Shown here in pieces: positions 31,696-40,416 of a DNA stretch of 64,000 nucleotides (positions within the stretch are counted from its first letter, which is position 1; each line of letters opens with the position of its first letter). The stretch comes from CAVTUU01 sp045804965 (lineage in GTDB: Bacteria > Chloroflexota > Chloroflexia > Thermomicrobiales > UBA6265). The stretch spans positions 199,253-263,252 of the forward strand of contig JBJMMD010000022.1 of assembly GCA_045804965.1 (NCBI GenBank), given 5' to 3'. Made by a program: the position numbers and the translations under genes. Under the pieces are notes generated by a model. The model was not told the origin of the DNA. It worked only from the letters and a program-made list of their open reading frames with translations, and made no database searches.

Positions 31696-33294
31696 CTACA
31701 AAATCGCTCCAAGAATCCACGGATTGAATTCCTCTTGACCAACCCCGGCCGTTTCGCTCTTCGTCTGGTCGCCCGACGCGACGGCGAGGATACGCTCGAA
31801 GATCTCTTCGCCCAGTTCGTCGAGACTGACGCCGTCGAGGACTTTGCCGGCGTTGATGTCCATGTCCGGCTCCTGCCGGGCATACAGCTCATTGTTCGTC
31901 GCGATCTTGATGCTTGGCGCGGGCTTGAACCCAAAGGCCGAGCCCCGGCCGGTCGTGAAAGTGACGATATTGCAGCCGCCCGCCACCTGACCGGTCACGG
32001 CCACCGGGTCGTACCCCGGCGTGTCCATATGCACGAATCCGCGCGCGGTGACCTTCTCGCCATAGCCGACGACTTGATTCATCGGCGACGAGCCCGCTTT
32101 CGCGATGGCGCCGAGCGACTTCTCGTAAATCGTGGTCAGACCGCCGAGCTTGTTGCCGGGGGCGGGATTGTTGTCGATGGTGCCACCGAAGTAGGCGGTG
32201 TAGTCCTCCCACCAGTGGATCAAGTCGACCAGCTTCTCGCCGACCGCGCGGTCCTGGGCGCGGCGCGTGAGCAGGTGTTCGCCACCGTACACCTCAGTCG
32301 TTTCGCCGAGCACGACCGTGCCGCCCTGTTTGACCACCAGGTCGGCGGCTTTGCCAAGCCCGGGATTCGCGGTCACGCCTGACCAGCCGTCTGACCCACC
32401 GCACTGAAGCGCGACGACCAGCTCGGAGGCGGGAACCGGCTCGCGAGTGGCCTTGTTCGCTTCTGGCAGCAACGCCTTGACGGCTTCGATTCCGCGCTCG
32501 ACGGTTTTGAGGAAACCGCCGTCCTGCTGAATCGTGATCACCAGCGGCTCGCCGTCCTGGTCGAGTCCGGTGTATTCGATCATGTCGGTCGGTTGGTTAA
32601 CTTCGCAACCGAGGCTGAGGATGACATAGGCGGCGACGTTCGGATGATTGACGATGCCCGCGAGGGTGCGCTGGAAGAGGTGCAAATCCTTCGAACCGAT
32701 GTGAGCGCCGCAACCACCCTTGTGCGGCAATGCGATCACGCCATCGACGTTCGGGTAGTCGTCGAGCGCGCCCGGTTGGCGAAAGTAATCGGCAACCCGA
32801 GCGGTCGCCGACGAGGAGCAATTGACGGAGGCGAGCACGGCGACATAGTTGCGGGTGCCAACCCGACCATCCTTCCGGCGGATCCCCATGAAGGTCCGTC
32901 GCTCGGACTCGGGAACGAGTTCGACCGGCTTGAACTCTGAGCAATAGCTGTAATCGAGCTCGAGCTCGCCGATCGAGAGGTTTTGGGTGTGGACATGTTG
33001 GCCGATCGTGATCGGCTGCGTCGCGAAACCGATGATCTGCCCATAGCGCCGGACCGGATCGCCTTCGGCGATGTCACGAAGCGCCACTTTGTGTCCGGGC
33101 GGAATCATCTGCGCAACTCGCACGTCGCGGCCGTCGGCCAGGCGCAGAATCGTGCCCGGTAAGAGTGGTTGCTTCGCGATCGCGACCGCGTCTTCCTTAT
33201 TCAGCAGAACCGCGACATCGTTGAATTGAACCGGACCTTTCGGTCCGCTCTTGAGCAGAGTCACCGCGCTGCCCTGCGTTGCTCCGGTGGACAT
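31696..33294 (-). CDS. UxaA/GarD-family sugar-acid dehydratase, copy 1
   Basis: 532 residues, full length for the altronate/galactarate dehydratase family. AAAGGAGGGGAA directly precedes the ATG. An N-terminal SAF domain (about 25-110) with GHKVALRDI and IGQHVHTQNL is joined to the catalytic part. That part carries RKDGRVGTRNYVAV, a candidate iron-binding HKGGCGAHIG, LSLGCEVNQ, QCGGSDGWSGVTANP and GGCNIVTFTTGRGS. These enzymes dehydrate sugar acids to 2-keto-3-deoxy acids with Fe2+. It lies 27 bases after the SDR gene in the cluster. A second UxaA-type gene is encoded upstream, so the two may take different stereoisomers. Confidence 0.92.
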   Translation of the reverse strand: MSTGATQGSAVTLLKSGPKGPVQFNDVAVLLNKEDAVAIAKQPLLPGTILRLADGRDVRVAQMIPPGHKVALRDIAEGDPVRRYGQIIGFATQPITIGQHVHTQNLSIGELELDYSYCSEFKPVELVPESERRTFMGIRRKDGRVGTRNYVAVLASVNCSSSATARVADYFRQPGALDDYPNVDGVIALPHKGGCGAHIGSKDLHLFQRTLAGIVNHPNVAAYVILSLGCEVNQPTDMIEYTGLDQDGEPLVITIQQDGGFLKTVERGIEAVKALLPEANKATREPVPASELVVALQCGGSDGWSGVTANPGLGKAADLVVKQGGTVVLGETTEVYGGEHLLTRRAQDRAVGEKLVDLIHWWEDYTAYFGGTIDNNPAPGNKLGGLTTIYEKSLGAIAKAGSSPMNQVVGYGEKVTARGFVHMDTPGYDPVAVTGQVAGGCNIVTFTTGRGSAFGFKPAPSIKIATNNELYARQEPDMDINAGKVLDGVSLDELGEEIFERILAVASGDQTKSETAGVGQEEFNPWILGAIL

Positions 33295-33321
33295 TTCCCC
33301 TCCTTTGCCGGGGTATAAGTG

Positions 33322-34089
33322 CTAACGGGCGGTCAGGCCGCCGTCGATGACCATGTTCGCGCCGGTGACGTATGCGGCCTCGTCCGAAACAAGGTAGAGC
33401 GCGAGCGGCGCGATCTCGTCGGGACGGCCCATGCGGCCGAGCGGCTGGCGGGCGTGAAGTTGCTTCCGGGTTTCTTCGACCTCTCCAGCGTGGAAGCGCT
33501 GGAGGTAAGACTCGACAAATGGCGATTCAACAGTTCCGGGACTGATCGAGTTACACCGGATGCCTTGATCAACATAATCCATCGCAGTCGATTGTGTCAT
33601 GGAAATGACAGCGCCTTTGGTCGCGCAATAGGCAAATCGGCGATTGACGGCCACCATACCCGCCACGGAACCGAGATTGACGATGCTTCCGCCCTTCGGT
33701 TCCTGGGCCAGCATCTGGCTCACCGCAACCTTCGTGCAGTTGTAAACGCCTTTGATATTGACGGCGATCAGGCGGTCAAAGTCTTCCGCGCCGGTCTCGA
33801 CGACATTGCCCACATGCCCGATGCCGGCGTTGTTGACGAGGATGTCCAACCGTCCATGGCGCGATACGATTTCGTTAACAGCTTTGTTCGCGGATTCCTG
33901 CGAGGCAACATCGAGATTCAGCGCAAACGCTTGACTGCCCAGTTCGCCGGCGACCTGGTTCGCGCCCTCAGCGTTGATGTCCGCGACCGCGACAATCGCC
34001 CCCTGCTTGGCGAATAGGAGCGCAATCTCCCGACCAATCCCCGAACCCGCGCCGGTGATCAGCGCGGACTTCCCATCCAACCGAAACAC
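33322..34089 (-). CDS. Short-chain dehydrogenase/reductase
   Basis: 255 residues from a GTG with AAGGGAG five bases upstream; the longer open frame to 34419 overlaps the RraA-like gene and is not used. Classic SDR: TGAGSGIG (NAD-binding), NNAG, catalytic Ser in NLGSVAG, Y-x-x-x-K in YCATK, and the PG-T step near SPGTVESPF. The D-I-N after strand two suggests NAD. In context it may oxidise the sugar (to lactone) or the 2-keto-3-deoxy acid at C4 to a diketo acid; sequence alone does not decide. It is part of the sugar-acid cluster. Confidence 0.93.
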   Translation of the reverse strand: MFRLDGKSALITGAGSGIGREIALLFAKQGAIVAVADINAEGANQVAGELGSQAFALNLDVASQESANKAVNEIVSRHGRLDILVNNAGIGHVGNVVETGAEDFDRLIAVNIKGVYNCTKVAVSQMLAQEPKGGSIVNLGSVAGMVAVNRRFAYCATKGAVISMTQSTAMDYVDQGIRCNSISPGTVESPFVESYLQRFHAGEVEETRKQLHARQPLGRMGRPDEIAPLALYLVSDEAAYVTGANMVIDGGLTAR

Positions 34090-34142
34090 CTGTACTCCCT
34101 TCGACCCTTCTTCGGCGGCCCAAAGACCGTCGCTGTCTATTT

Positions 34143-34164
34143 GTAGGGGCGCACCCCGCGCCCC
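34143..34164. repeat. GTAGGGGCGCA-type dispersed palindrome, copy 2
   Basis: GTAGGGGCGCA then CCCCGCGCCCC, in the 92-base space between the RraA-like and SDR genes. Same motif family as 28551-28574 and 41854-41879, here read on the plus strand. Confidence 0.6.
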
Positions 34165-34181
34165 TGCGGTGTCCGCCGCAT

Positions 34182-34877
34182 TTAAAGAACCTTGTATTTC
34201 TGCCACACCTCGCTCAAGAGCAAGCCCGCGCGGAGATCGTCCCGGCAGCGGTCCTCCTTGGCGACCTTCTCGAATGCGCCGACAATGACTTGATCGGCGA
34301 TTTGCTGGGGAATGACGACGATCCCGTCGATTTCCGCGAACACGATGTCGCCTGGGTTGATGAGGACGCCGCCACACTTTACGGCATAGCCGTAATTGAT
34401 AGCGGTCGCGCGCCCCCAACTGTCGAGCGGACTGGCGCCGGTTGAATACACAGGATAGCCGAGATCGAGCACTTGCCGAGTATCGCGGTGGTAGCCATCG
34501 ATCACCGTGCCGCGGGCGCCGCGCGCCATCGCCGCGTTAGAGAACAATTCGCCCCAGTAGGCGGGACCGTCGAGGCCGCCTGTTGCCAGCACGGCCACTT
34601 CTCCGGGTTGCAAACCGTCGATCGCCGCAATCAGCGTTGTGTAAGGACTGGGCAGCACTTCGTATTGGGGCGCGAACATGACCGTCGCGGCGCTGCCGAC
34701 CAGGACATCACGCGTGTTCTTGTTCACCGGCTGAATCGATGCGCGCATCACCTGATCGCGATAACCGAGGCTGTCGAGGATGTCGGAAATGACCGCGACG
34801 TAGAGTTCCTGCGCCATCCGGTCGAAGAGCGCGATGCGGTCTGCTGTCGATTCAAAACCTGCGGTTTCCGTCGTCAC
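34182..34877 (-). CDS. RraA-family protein (HMG/CHA aldolase-like)
   Basis: 231 residues from a GTG with AAGGGGG upstream. Family marks are the N-terminal VAVISDILDSLGYRDQVM, the anion/metal-binding loop ATGGLDGPAYWGELF and GTVIDGYHRDT. RraA-fold enzymes in sugar clusters are metal-dependent aldolases or decarboxylases of keto acids (HMG/CHA aldolase, oxaloacetate decarboxylase); RNase E inhibition is a different role in Enterobacteria. It lies 9 bases after the dehydratase copy 2 gene and is probably translated with it. The retained Arg/Asp in G-Y-H-R-D support catalysis. Confidence 0.9.
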   Translation of the reverse strand: MTTETAGFESTADRIALFDRMAQELYVAVISDILDSLGYRDQVMRASIQPVNKNTRDVLVGSAATVMFAPQYEVLPSPYTTLIAAIDGLQPGEVAVLATGGLDGPAYWGELFSNAAMARGARGTVIDGYHRDTRQVLDLGYPVYSTGASPLDSWGRATAINYGYAVKCGGVLINPGDIVFAEIDGIVVIPQQIADQVIVGAFEKVAKEDRCRDDLRAGLLLSEVWQKYKVL

Positions 34878-34886
34878 TATTCCCCC

Positions 34887-36464
34887 TTAAATATGGAACT
34901 CGAAATGACCGAGCTCTTCGTTCTTGGTCTGCATTCCCTGCGCCGTTTCCCTGATGCGGGCGAAAATCTCTTCTCCAACATCGGCGAGCGTTCGCTCACC
35001 GGTGATGATCGCCCCGGCATTGACGTCCATGTTCTCGCTCATCCGGGCGTAGGTTTGCGGGTTACCGCAGACCTTGATCACCGGCACGATCCCAGAGCCG
35101 GTGACCGTGCCCCGTCCGGTCGTGAAGACAACCAGGTGGGCTCCGCACGCGGCAAGTTCGGTCACTCCGTTCGGGTCGCTGATCGAACCGCCTCCGGTCC
35201 AACCTTCTTGCCGGACGTAATAGGGCGCGAGGAGATGGAGTCCGGGCCGGCGCGGCTGTTCCCATTCGCCGCCGTGCAGCACGCCGACAATGGGTGTCGT
35301 GCCCGCTTTGCAGACCGCGCCGAGGGATTTTTCCTCGATGGTGGTCAGTCCACCCTCGATGTTGCCGGCGCTGATTGCACGCTGACCGGTGCGAGCGCCC
35401 CACTCCCGAGCAAGCCGAATCGCCACCAGGATATCGCCACCCACCTCGGCGGTTGCCGCCTGCTCGACAAGCGCGCTTTCGCAGCCGAGGAGCTCGTTCG
35501 TCTCTTCGAAGATGACCGTGCCCCCGGCCGTGATGACCTTGTCTGCCGCGTAGCCGAGGGCGGGATTCGCGGCGATGCCGGAGGTCGTGTCCGAGCCGCC
35601 GCACTCGACGCCGACGATCAAGTCGTGCAGGACGAGTGGTTTCCGCTCGACCGGCAACGCCTGCAGGGCGCGCGCCTTTTCAACGCCGGCGGCGATTGCC
35701 GCGCGTGTACCACCGGCGGCTTGGATCGAGACGAGCTCGACCGGTTTGCCGGTGGCGCGGATTTGCTCGGCGATGTCCGGGGCGTCCGAGCACTCGCAGC
35801 CGAGCGACATGACAAGGACCGCGCCAACGTTGGGGTTGGCGGCGAGACGCAGCATCTTTTGCTGCGCGCCGGGATTGGTCAAGCAATCGCGCCAGCCCGC
35901 GACCACCGCGTCCTCGAGTTGATAGGCGATCCGGCGCGAGACCTCTTCGGCGCAAACGACGGTGAAGAGCACAAGCAGCCGGTTGCGAATACCGATTTGC
36001 CCGTCCGCCCGCGCAAAGCCGAGAAATATATCCTCGCCATTCCGAGCGCCAACACTGTCATTCCGAGCTGGTCGAGGAACCTGTCCTGTCCGCCCCGCAT
36101 GTGTTGGAAGGGACAAATCTCTCGCCTTCTCTCGGGATAACGACGAAATTGCTTCATCGGTTGGAACCACATCCGTTTCACGGCTCAGGCTGATCACGTT
36201 GTGGACGTGGACATGCTCGCCGATGGCAATATCCGCCGTTGCCCGGCCGATCGCACGCCCGTGCTTGATCACGAGGTCTCCGCGTGGAATTGGTTGCAGG
36301 GCCACCTTGTGGCCCAATCGAATCTCTTGCCCCAGCCCTAACGGAGGTAGCTGACCCGACGGCCCGGCGACGTGCACATCGATACCTGAGGCCAATTCGT
36401 GCAAGGCGGTGGCGACGTTGTCGCCATCGGCCACGACAATCATGTCGACGACCTGAGCGTTCAT
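34887..36464 (-). CDS. UxaA/GarD-family dehydratase, copy 2, with repeat-derived insert
   Basis: 525 residues. The SAF domain spans about 5-95 (LGHKVALQPIPRGD, IGEHVHVHNV) and the catalytic part begins at FLGFARADGQIGIRN, with MSLGCECSD, GVECGGSDTTSGIAANP and GAHLVVFTTGRGT. Compared with copy 1, the linker of about residues 98-146 is unlike the family. It corresponds to an intergenic-type repeat at 36038-36146 that is read through in frame. Its start overlaps the end of the RbsD-type gene by 4 bases (ATGA). Activity is likely retained since both domains are intact. Its substrate may differ from that of copy 1. Confidence 0.88.
   Translation of the reverse strand: MNAQVVDMIVVADGDNVATALHELASGIDVHVAGPSGQLPPLGLGQEIRLGHKVALQPIPRGDLVIKHGRAIGRATADIAIGEHVHVHNVISLSRETDVVPTDEAISSLSREKARDLSLPTHAGRTGQVPRPARNDSVGARNGEDIFLGFARADGQIGIRNRLLVLFTVVCAEEVSRRIAYQLEDAVVAGWRDCLTNPGAQQKMLRLAANPNVGAVLVMSLGCECSDAPDIAEQIRATGKPVELVSIQAAGGTRAAIAAGVEKARALQALPVERKPLVLHDLIVGVECGGSDTTSGIAANPALGYAADKVITAGGTVIFEETNELLGCESALVEQAATAEVGGDILVAIRLAREWGARTGQRAISAGNIEGGLTTIEEKSLGAVCKAGTTPIVGVLHGGEWEQPRRPGLHLLAPYYVRQEGWTGGGSISDPNGVTELAACGAHLVVFTTGRGTVTGSGIVPVIKVCGNPQTYARMSENMDVNAGAIITGERTLADVGEEIFARIRETAQGMQTKNEELGHFEFHI
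36038..36146. repeat. Intergenic-type repeat inserted in frame in the dehydratase gene
   Basis: On the plus strand, CATTCCGAGC occurs twice (36038 and 36059). GTCATTCCGAG...GTCC at one end matches an imperfect inverted counterpart at the other (GGGACAAATCT...CTCGGGATAACGAC). This is the layout of a small MITE- or REP-like element. The reading frame crosses it without a stop. Confidence 0.55.
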
Positions 36465-36847
36465 CCTGACACCACGATGATGTTGGCATACGGGCAGGTG
36501 TCCCCGGTCCGCACCGTCGCTTTGCCCGATTGCGAGAGTCGCTTCAATGCGACGTGCGTGATCGCTTCGAGCTTCTCGATACCGACGATTGTCTTCAGGT
36601 CTTCGACCCGCCCCGGGCTGATTTCTTGCATTTCCTGAGTGACGACGACACGGTCGATGTGGTACTCCCCGGCGATCGCGGTGAGGACTTCAAGCACCGT
36701 TGGAATGTCGTCGACGAGTGCCAGGTCAATCCGCTCGGGTCCGTCCGGCACCGGAAATCCCCGGTCGCAAATCGTGAAGTAGTCGGTGTGCCCGGTCCGC
36801 GCCAAGAGTTGACAGAGCGCTGGATTGAGAATGCCGCCTTTCTTCAC
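36461..36847 (-). CDS. RbsD/FucU-family sugar mutarotase
   Basis: 128 residues, normal length. Begins MKKGGILNPALCQLLARTGHTD and CDRGFPVP, as in D-ribose pyranase and fucose mutarotase; ends with the conserved YANIIVVSG. It interconverts ring or anomeric forms of an imported free sugar. The catalytic His (GHTD) is present. Its frame overlaps both neighbours by 4 bases, so it is translationally coupled. The family split between RbsD and FucU is subtle; the N-terminus is RbsD-like, while the enzymes around it fit a hexose or deoxyhexose route. No ribokinase gene is present. Confidence 0.88.
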   Translation of the reverse strand: MKKGGILNPALCQLLARTGHTDYFTICDRGFPVPDGPERIDLALVDDIPTVLEVLTAIAGEYHIDRVVVTQEMQEISPGRVEDLKTIVGIEKLEAITHVALKRLSQSGKATVRTGDTCPYANIIVVSG

Positions 36848-37071
36848 GCCTCGGCCCCTTTCTCATCCGGGAACGGGAGACCGCGCATGCCGTAGACGTG
36901 GCGTTTTTGATCCAGGGTGACGCGTTCCCGGAAGCTCGGGGCAGGTCGCTTGAAGTAGAGCGCGCCGTGACCGACGCCGGCGAGCTCCCAGCCCTGGCGG
37001 CCGAGCGCATTCAGGTCGTCTGCCTCCTGTTCCAACAGCACGAGGTATTCCCACGCCTCGAGATAGGTCAT
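36844..37071 (-). CDS. DUF4177-like small protein
   Basis: 75 residues. The pattern WEYLVLLEQEADDLNALGRQGWELAGV followed by a hydrophobic ALYFKRP is that of DUF4177-type proteins, with a 25-residue C-terminal tail. The function is unknown. It overlaps the regulator gene before it and the mutarotase gene after it by 4 bases each, so it is part of the coupled string and unlikely to be spurious. Confidence 0.75.
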   Translation of the reverse strand: MTYLEAWEYLVLLEQEADDLNALGRQGWELAGVGHGALYFKRPAPSFRERVTLDQKRHVYGMRGLPFPDEKGAEA

Positions 37072-37787
37072 CGCGGTTCCCCTTTGCCCTCACCATGTTC
37101 CGGTCCCAGGTCGACGATGACCCGGCGCTTGACCAGCTCGATGTGGTTGTTCAGCTCGTCGGCGGCGCGTTCGACATCCCCAGCGAGGAGCGCGGCGATG
37201 ATCGCCCGGTGGTGCGCGATCGCCATCTCAACCCAATCGCGGCGGTGCGTCCCCGCCTTCTGGAAAACCGAAATCTGTGCCCACAGACCTTCGACGGCGG
37301 CGGTAAGCCGGCTATTGCCGGCGCGCTCGACCAATGCCCGGTGGAACTCGCGATCACATTCCAGAAACGCTGCCGCCGCGGCCAGCGATTCCTCCTCGCT
37401 CCCCGCTTCGGCATATTGCCGCTCGACGCCGGTCAGCTCGGCGAGCGCGTGGTGGAGCAGCGTGGTGTCGAGAAAGGGCGCCGAGGCCCGCAGCGCGGCC
37501 GCTTCGAGCGCCGCTCGTAACTCGTAGATTTCCTCGATGTCCTGGGTCGAAAAGGATGCAACATAGAACCCGCGATGCGGTTCGGCTTGGACAATGCCAT
37601 CCTGCAGTAGCCGGTTCAGCGCCTCGCGGACCGGAGTCCGGCTCACGCCCAGCTCGTCGCTCAAGTGGAGATCGGACAACTTCTCGCCCGGGTGCAGCCG
37701 CCGGTCGAGAATGCGATCCCAGAGCAACTGGTACACGCTCTCGCCAAGTTTGTTGCGCAGGATGACCTCTGATCCCACTCCCGACAT
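37068..37787 (-). CDS. GntR-family transcription regulator, FCD type
   Basis: 239 residues. N-terminal winged helix (LHPGEKLSDLHLSDELGVSRTPVREALNRLLQDGIV) and C-terminal all-helical FCD ligand domain (about 90-230) with the metal-site pattern D-x-x-F-H (CDREFHRALVE) and later H-x-x-I (AIAHHRAII). The ATG at 37787 has AGGGTGGG upstream; a GTG at 37796 is possible. It probably senses a sugar acid or keto acid of the pathway and represses the cluster. The CTGTATACAG palindrome at 41591-41600 is a good candidate site. Confidence 0.9.
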   Translation of the reverse strand: MSGVGSEVILRNKLGESVYQLLWDRILDRRLHPGEKLSDLHLSDELGVSRTPVREALNRLLQDGIVQAEPHRGFYVASFSTQDIEEIYELRAALEAAALRASAPFLDTTLLHHALAELTGVERQYAEAGSEEESLAAAAAFLECDREFHRALVERAGNSRLTAAVEGLWAQISVFQKAGTHRRDWVEMAIAHHRAIIAALLAGDVERAADELNNHIELVKRRVIVDLGPEHGEGKGEPR

Positions 37788-37797
37788 CGCGCCCACC

Positions 37798-38793
37798 CTA
37801 GGCCCGTCGCCGCAGGCGGTCGATCAGCACCGCGAGGATGATGACCGACCCGATCACGATCTGCTGATAGAAGGCGGAAACATGCATCAAGGTCAGACCG
37901 TTGCGGATCACGGCCATCAACAGCGCCCCAATCAGTGTTCCGACGATCGTTCCTTCACCACCGAAGAGGGACGTGCCACCGATGACCACGGCCGCGATCG
38001 CGTCGAGTTCGGCGCCGGCGGCGACATTCGGTGCAGCCGAATTGAGGCGGGAACTCCACATGACCGACGCGATGCCTGCAGCTGCTCCCATTAAAGAATA
38101 GACTGCCAATTTGTACCTGGTTATGTTCACCCCTGAGAAACGGGTTGCCTGTTCATTGCCTCCGATTGCGTAGGTATAGAGCCCTAGTCGGGTGTAACGA
38201 AGAATCAGGAAGAAGACGATGAAAACTACTGCGGTCATGATTACCGGCGATGGAATGCCGCCATAGTCGCGGGTACCCCAAATGTCGAAGTGGGGCTGGA
38301 CTTTGGTGATGCCGGACATTGGCTGGCCATTGGTCAACTGGAGCGCAATACCGCGGAAGATCTGCATCGTGCCCAACGTGACGATGAACGGTGGGATCTT
38401 ACCCAGTGTCACGATCAGTCCGTTAGCGAGACCGCAAAGTGTGCCAACCGCGATGATGACGAGGACGGCGAGCCACATTGACCAACCGTGGTTGTACATC
38501 AGTAAGGCACCGCTGACGGAGCTGAGGGCGACGATCGAGCCCACGGAGAGATCGACGCCGCCGGTGAGGATGACAAAGGTCATTCCCATCCCAAGGATTG
38601 CGTTGAAGGAGGCCTGGCGAGCGATATTGAGCCAGTTGCCGTGGGACATGAAGACCGATTCCTGGCTCCACAGGAACAACGACAGAATGATCAAGCTGGC
38701 GAGCGAGCCAAGCGTTTGCGAGAGCGCGCCGAGATTGATCCGGCGCAGACCACCCGCGGTCGTACCGGCGGCAGCTTCGGCCTGTGAGCTCAC
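37798..38793 (-). CDS. Ribose-type ABC transporter permease (RbsC-like)
   Basis: 331 residues, about ten hydrophobic segments. Family marks: GMTFVILTGGVDLSVGSIVALSSV, GLANGLIVTLGKIPPFIVTLGTMQIFRG, and AVVIGGTSLFGGEGTIVGTLIGALLMAVIRNGL. This is the membrane subunit of a CUT2 importer for monosaccharides. The GTG start overlaps the ATPase stop by 4 bases (GTGA). The regulator gene starts 10 bases after its stop. Confidence 0.94.
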   Translation of the reverse strand: MSSQAEAAAGTTAGGLRRINLGALSQTLGSLASLIILSLFLWSQESVFMSHGNWLNIARQASFNAILGMGMTFVILTGGVDLSVGSIVALSSVSGALLMYNHGWSMWLAVLVIIAVGTLCGLANGLIVTLGKIPPFIVTLGTMQIFRGIALQLTNGQPMSGITKVQPHFDIWGTRDYGGIPSPVIMTAVVFIVFFLILRYTRLGLYTYAIGGNEQATRFSGVNITRYKLAVYSLMGAAAGIASVMWSSRLNSAAPNVAAGAELDAIAAVVIGGTSLFGGEGTIVGTLIGALLMAVIRNGLTLMHVSAFYQQIVIGSVIILAVLIDRLRRRA

Positions 38794-40358
38794 GCTACCG
38801 CCTCCTCATCCTCGACCGGCGCTGCGGCGTGGGTCATCACGACTTCCTGTGTCGCGATCGGACCGTCCAGCTCGGCGACGATTCGGCCGCCGCGCATGAC
38901 GAGAATACGGTCACTCATGCCGAGCACTTCGGGCAGTTCGGAGGAGATCATCACAATCGCCGCCCCGTTCGCCAGTAACTCGTTCATCAACCGATAAACC
39001 TCAACCTTGGCGCCGACGTCGATCCCCCGCGTCGGCTCGTCGAACATAAAGATGTCAGCCTGAGTCAGCAGCCACTTTGCGAGTACGACTTTTTGTTGAT
39101 TGCCGCCTGAGAGGTACATCACCTTTTGGCGCGCGCTCGGTGTTTTGATGCGGAGAGCGTCGATGAAACGATGCGCCGCCTTGGCTCGGCGCGAAGGTAG
39201 GACCAGACCCGGCGGCGAAGGAAGGTTGCCGGGCGCGGCGACGGCGATGTTGTCGGCCACGGATAGCGCTAAGACGAGCCCGTGCTGCTTGCGATCCTCC
39301 GGCAGCAGCGCCATCCGCTGTTTGATCGCCACGCCGGGACTGGAAATCTTGACCGCCAGCCCGTTGATCTCGATCTCCCCACTGTCTAACTTGTCTATGC
39401 CAAAAAGCGCCCGCGCGAGCTCGGTCCGACCCGCGCCGACCAGGCCGGCGATCCCGACCAGCTCGCCGCGGCGCACTTCCAAGGAGACGTCGTGGAGCAC
39501 TCCGGTGCGGTTGAGACCGTTGACCCGGAGCGCGACCGCTCCCGGATTGGGCGGTTGCTTGGGGAATTGCTGCGTCAGCTCGCGGCCGACCATCAGGCGG
39601 ATCAAGTGGCGCGGCGACGCCTCCGCGATCGGGAGCGTCGCCACGTAGCGACCGTCGCGGAGCACGGTGACGCGATCGCCGACCCGAGTTGCGTCCTCAA
39701 GGTGGTGGGAGATGAAGATGATCGCCGTGCCCTGCGCTTTGAGTTTGTCGACGAGCCTGAACAGGATTTCGGCTTCTTCGGCCGTGATCGCCGCGGTCGG
39801 CTCGTCCAGAATCAGCACCCGTGCCTTGGCCACGAGCGCCTTGGCGATCTCCGTCATCTGCTGCAGCGCGACGCCAAGCCGGCGCACCTGCGTATGGGGG
39901 TCGAGGGTGATCCCGAGCGCGAGGAGTTGGTCCCGCGCTTCTTCGTAAAGCTCGAGCCAGTCGATCACGCCCGCCCCGGCGCGAATTGGTTCCCGCCCGA
40001 GAAAGATGTTCTTGCCGACGTCGAGGTGGGGGATAAGGTTCAACTCTTGATGGACGGTGCTGATGCCCAAGGTCTGGGCGCTGTGCGGATCCTTGAGCGC
40101 GATCGGCTGGCCGTCGAGCAGAATCTCGCCTTCATCGGGTTGGTAAATGCCCGAGAGGATTTTGACGAGGGTCGACTTGCCGGCGCCATTTTCGCCGACG
40201 AGTACATGCGCCTCGCCACGGCGCAGATCGAAACTGACCTCGTCGAGCGCGACCACACCGGGGAAGCGCTTCGAAATCCCGCGGAGCTCGAGCACCAAGG
40301 GCTGAAGCTCAGCATCATGATCGGAGTTAGGGACCGCCGGCGATTCAGGTTCCTTCAT
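38790..40358 (-). CDS. Ribose-type ABC transporter ATPase (RbsA-like)
   Basis: 522 residues with two fused ABC modules, as in CUT2 importers. The first has Walker A GENGAGKST and Walker B VLILDEPTAAI. The second lacks a canonical Walker A (GLVGAGRTEL) but keeps the signature YLSGGNQQKVVLAKWL and FDEPTRGIDVG. This asymmetry is normal for RbsA/MglA. It energises uptake of a monosaccharide together with the RbsC- and RbsB-like partners. Confidence 0.95.
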   Translation of the reverse strand: MKEPESPAVPNSDHDAELQPLVLELRGISKRFPGVVALDEVSFDLRRGEAHVLVGENGAGKSTLVKILSGIYQPDEGEILLDGQPIALKDPHSAQTLGISTVHQELNLIPHLDVGKNIFLGREPIRAGAGVIDWLELYEEARDQLLALGITLDPHTQVRRLGVALQQMTEIAKALVAKARVLILDEPTAAITAEEAEILFRLVDKLKAQGTAIIFISHHLEDATRVGDRVTVLRDGRYVATLPIAEASPRHLIRLMVGRELTQQFPKQPPNPGAVALRVNGLNRTGVLHDVSLEVRRGELVGIAGLVGAGRTELARALFGIDKLDSGEIEINGLAVKISSPGVAIKQRMALLPEDRKQHGLVLALSVADNIAVAAPGNLPSPPGLVLPSRRAKAAHRFIDALRIKTPSARQKVMYLSGGNQQKVVLAKWLLTQADIFMFDEPTRGIDVGAKVEVYRLMNELLANGAAIVMISSELPEVLGMSDRILVMRGGRIVAELDGPIATQEVVMTHAAAPVEDEEAVA

Positions 40359-40416
40359 GGTCTTGTTCTCTTGGTCCTCCTCGCCAGCATCAATCCCTAA
40401 CTCCGCACGACCAGGG

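Noticed and set aside
34090..34419. N-terminal extension of the SDR gene
   Set aside because: It would overlap the RraA-like gene; the GTG at 34089 has a good ribosome site and gives the normal SDR start.
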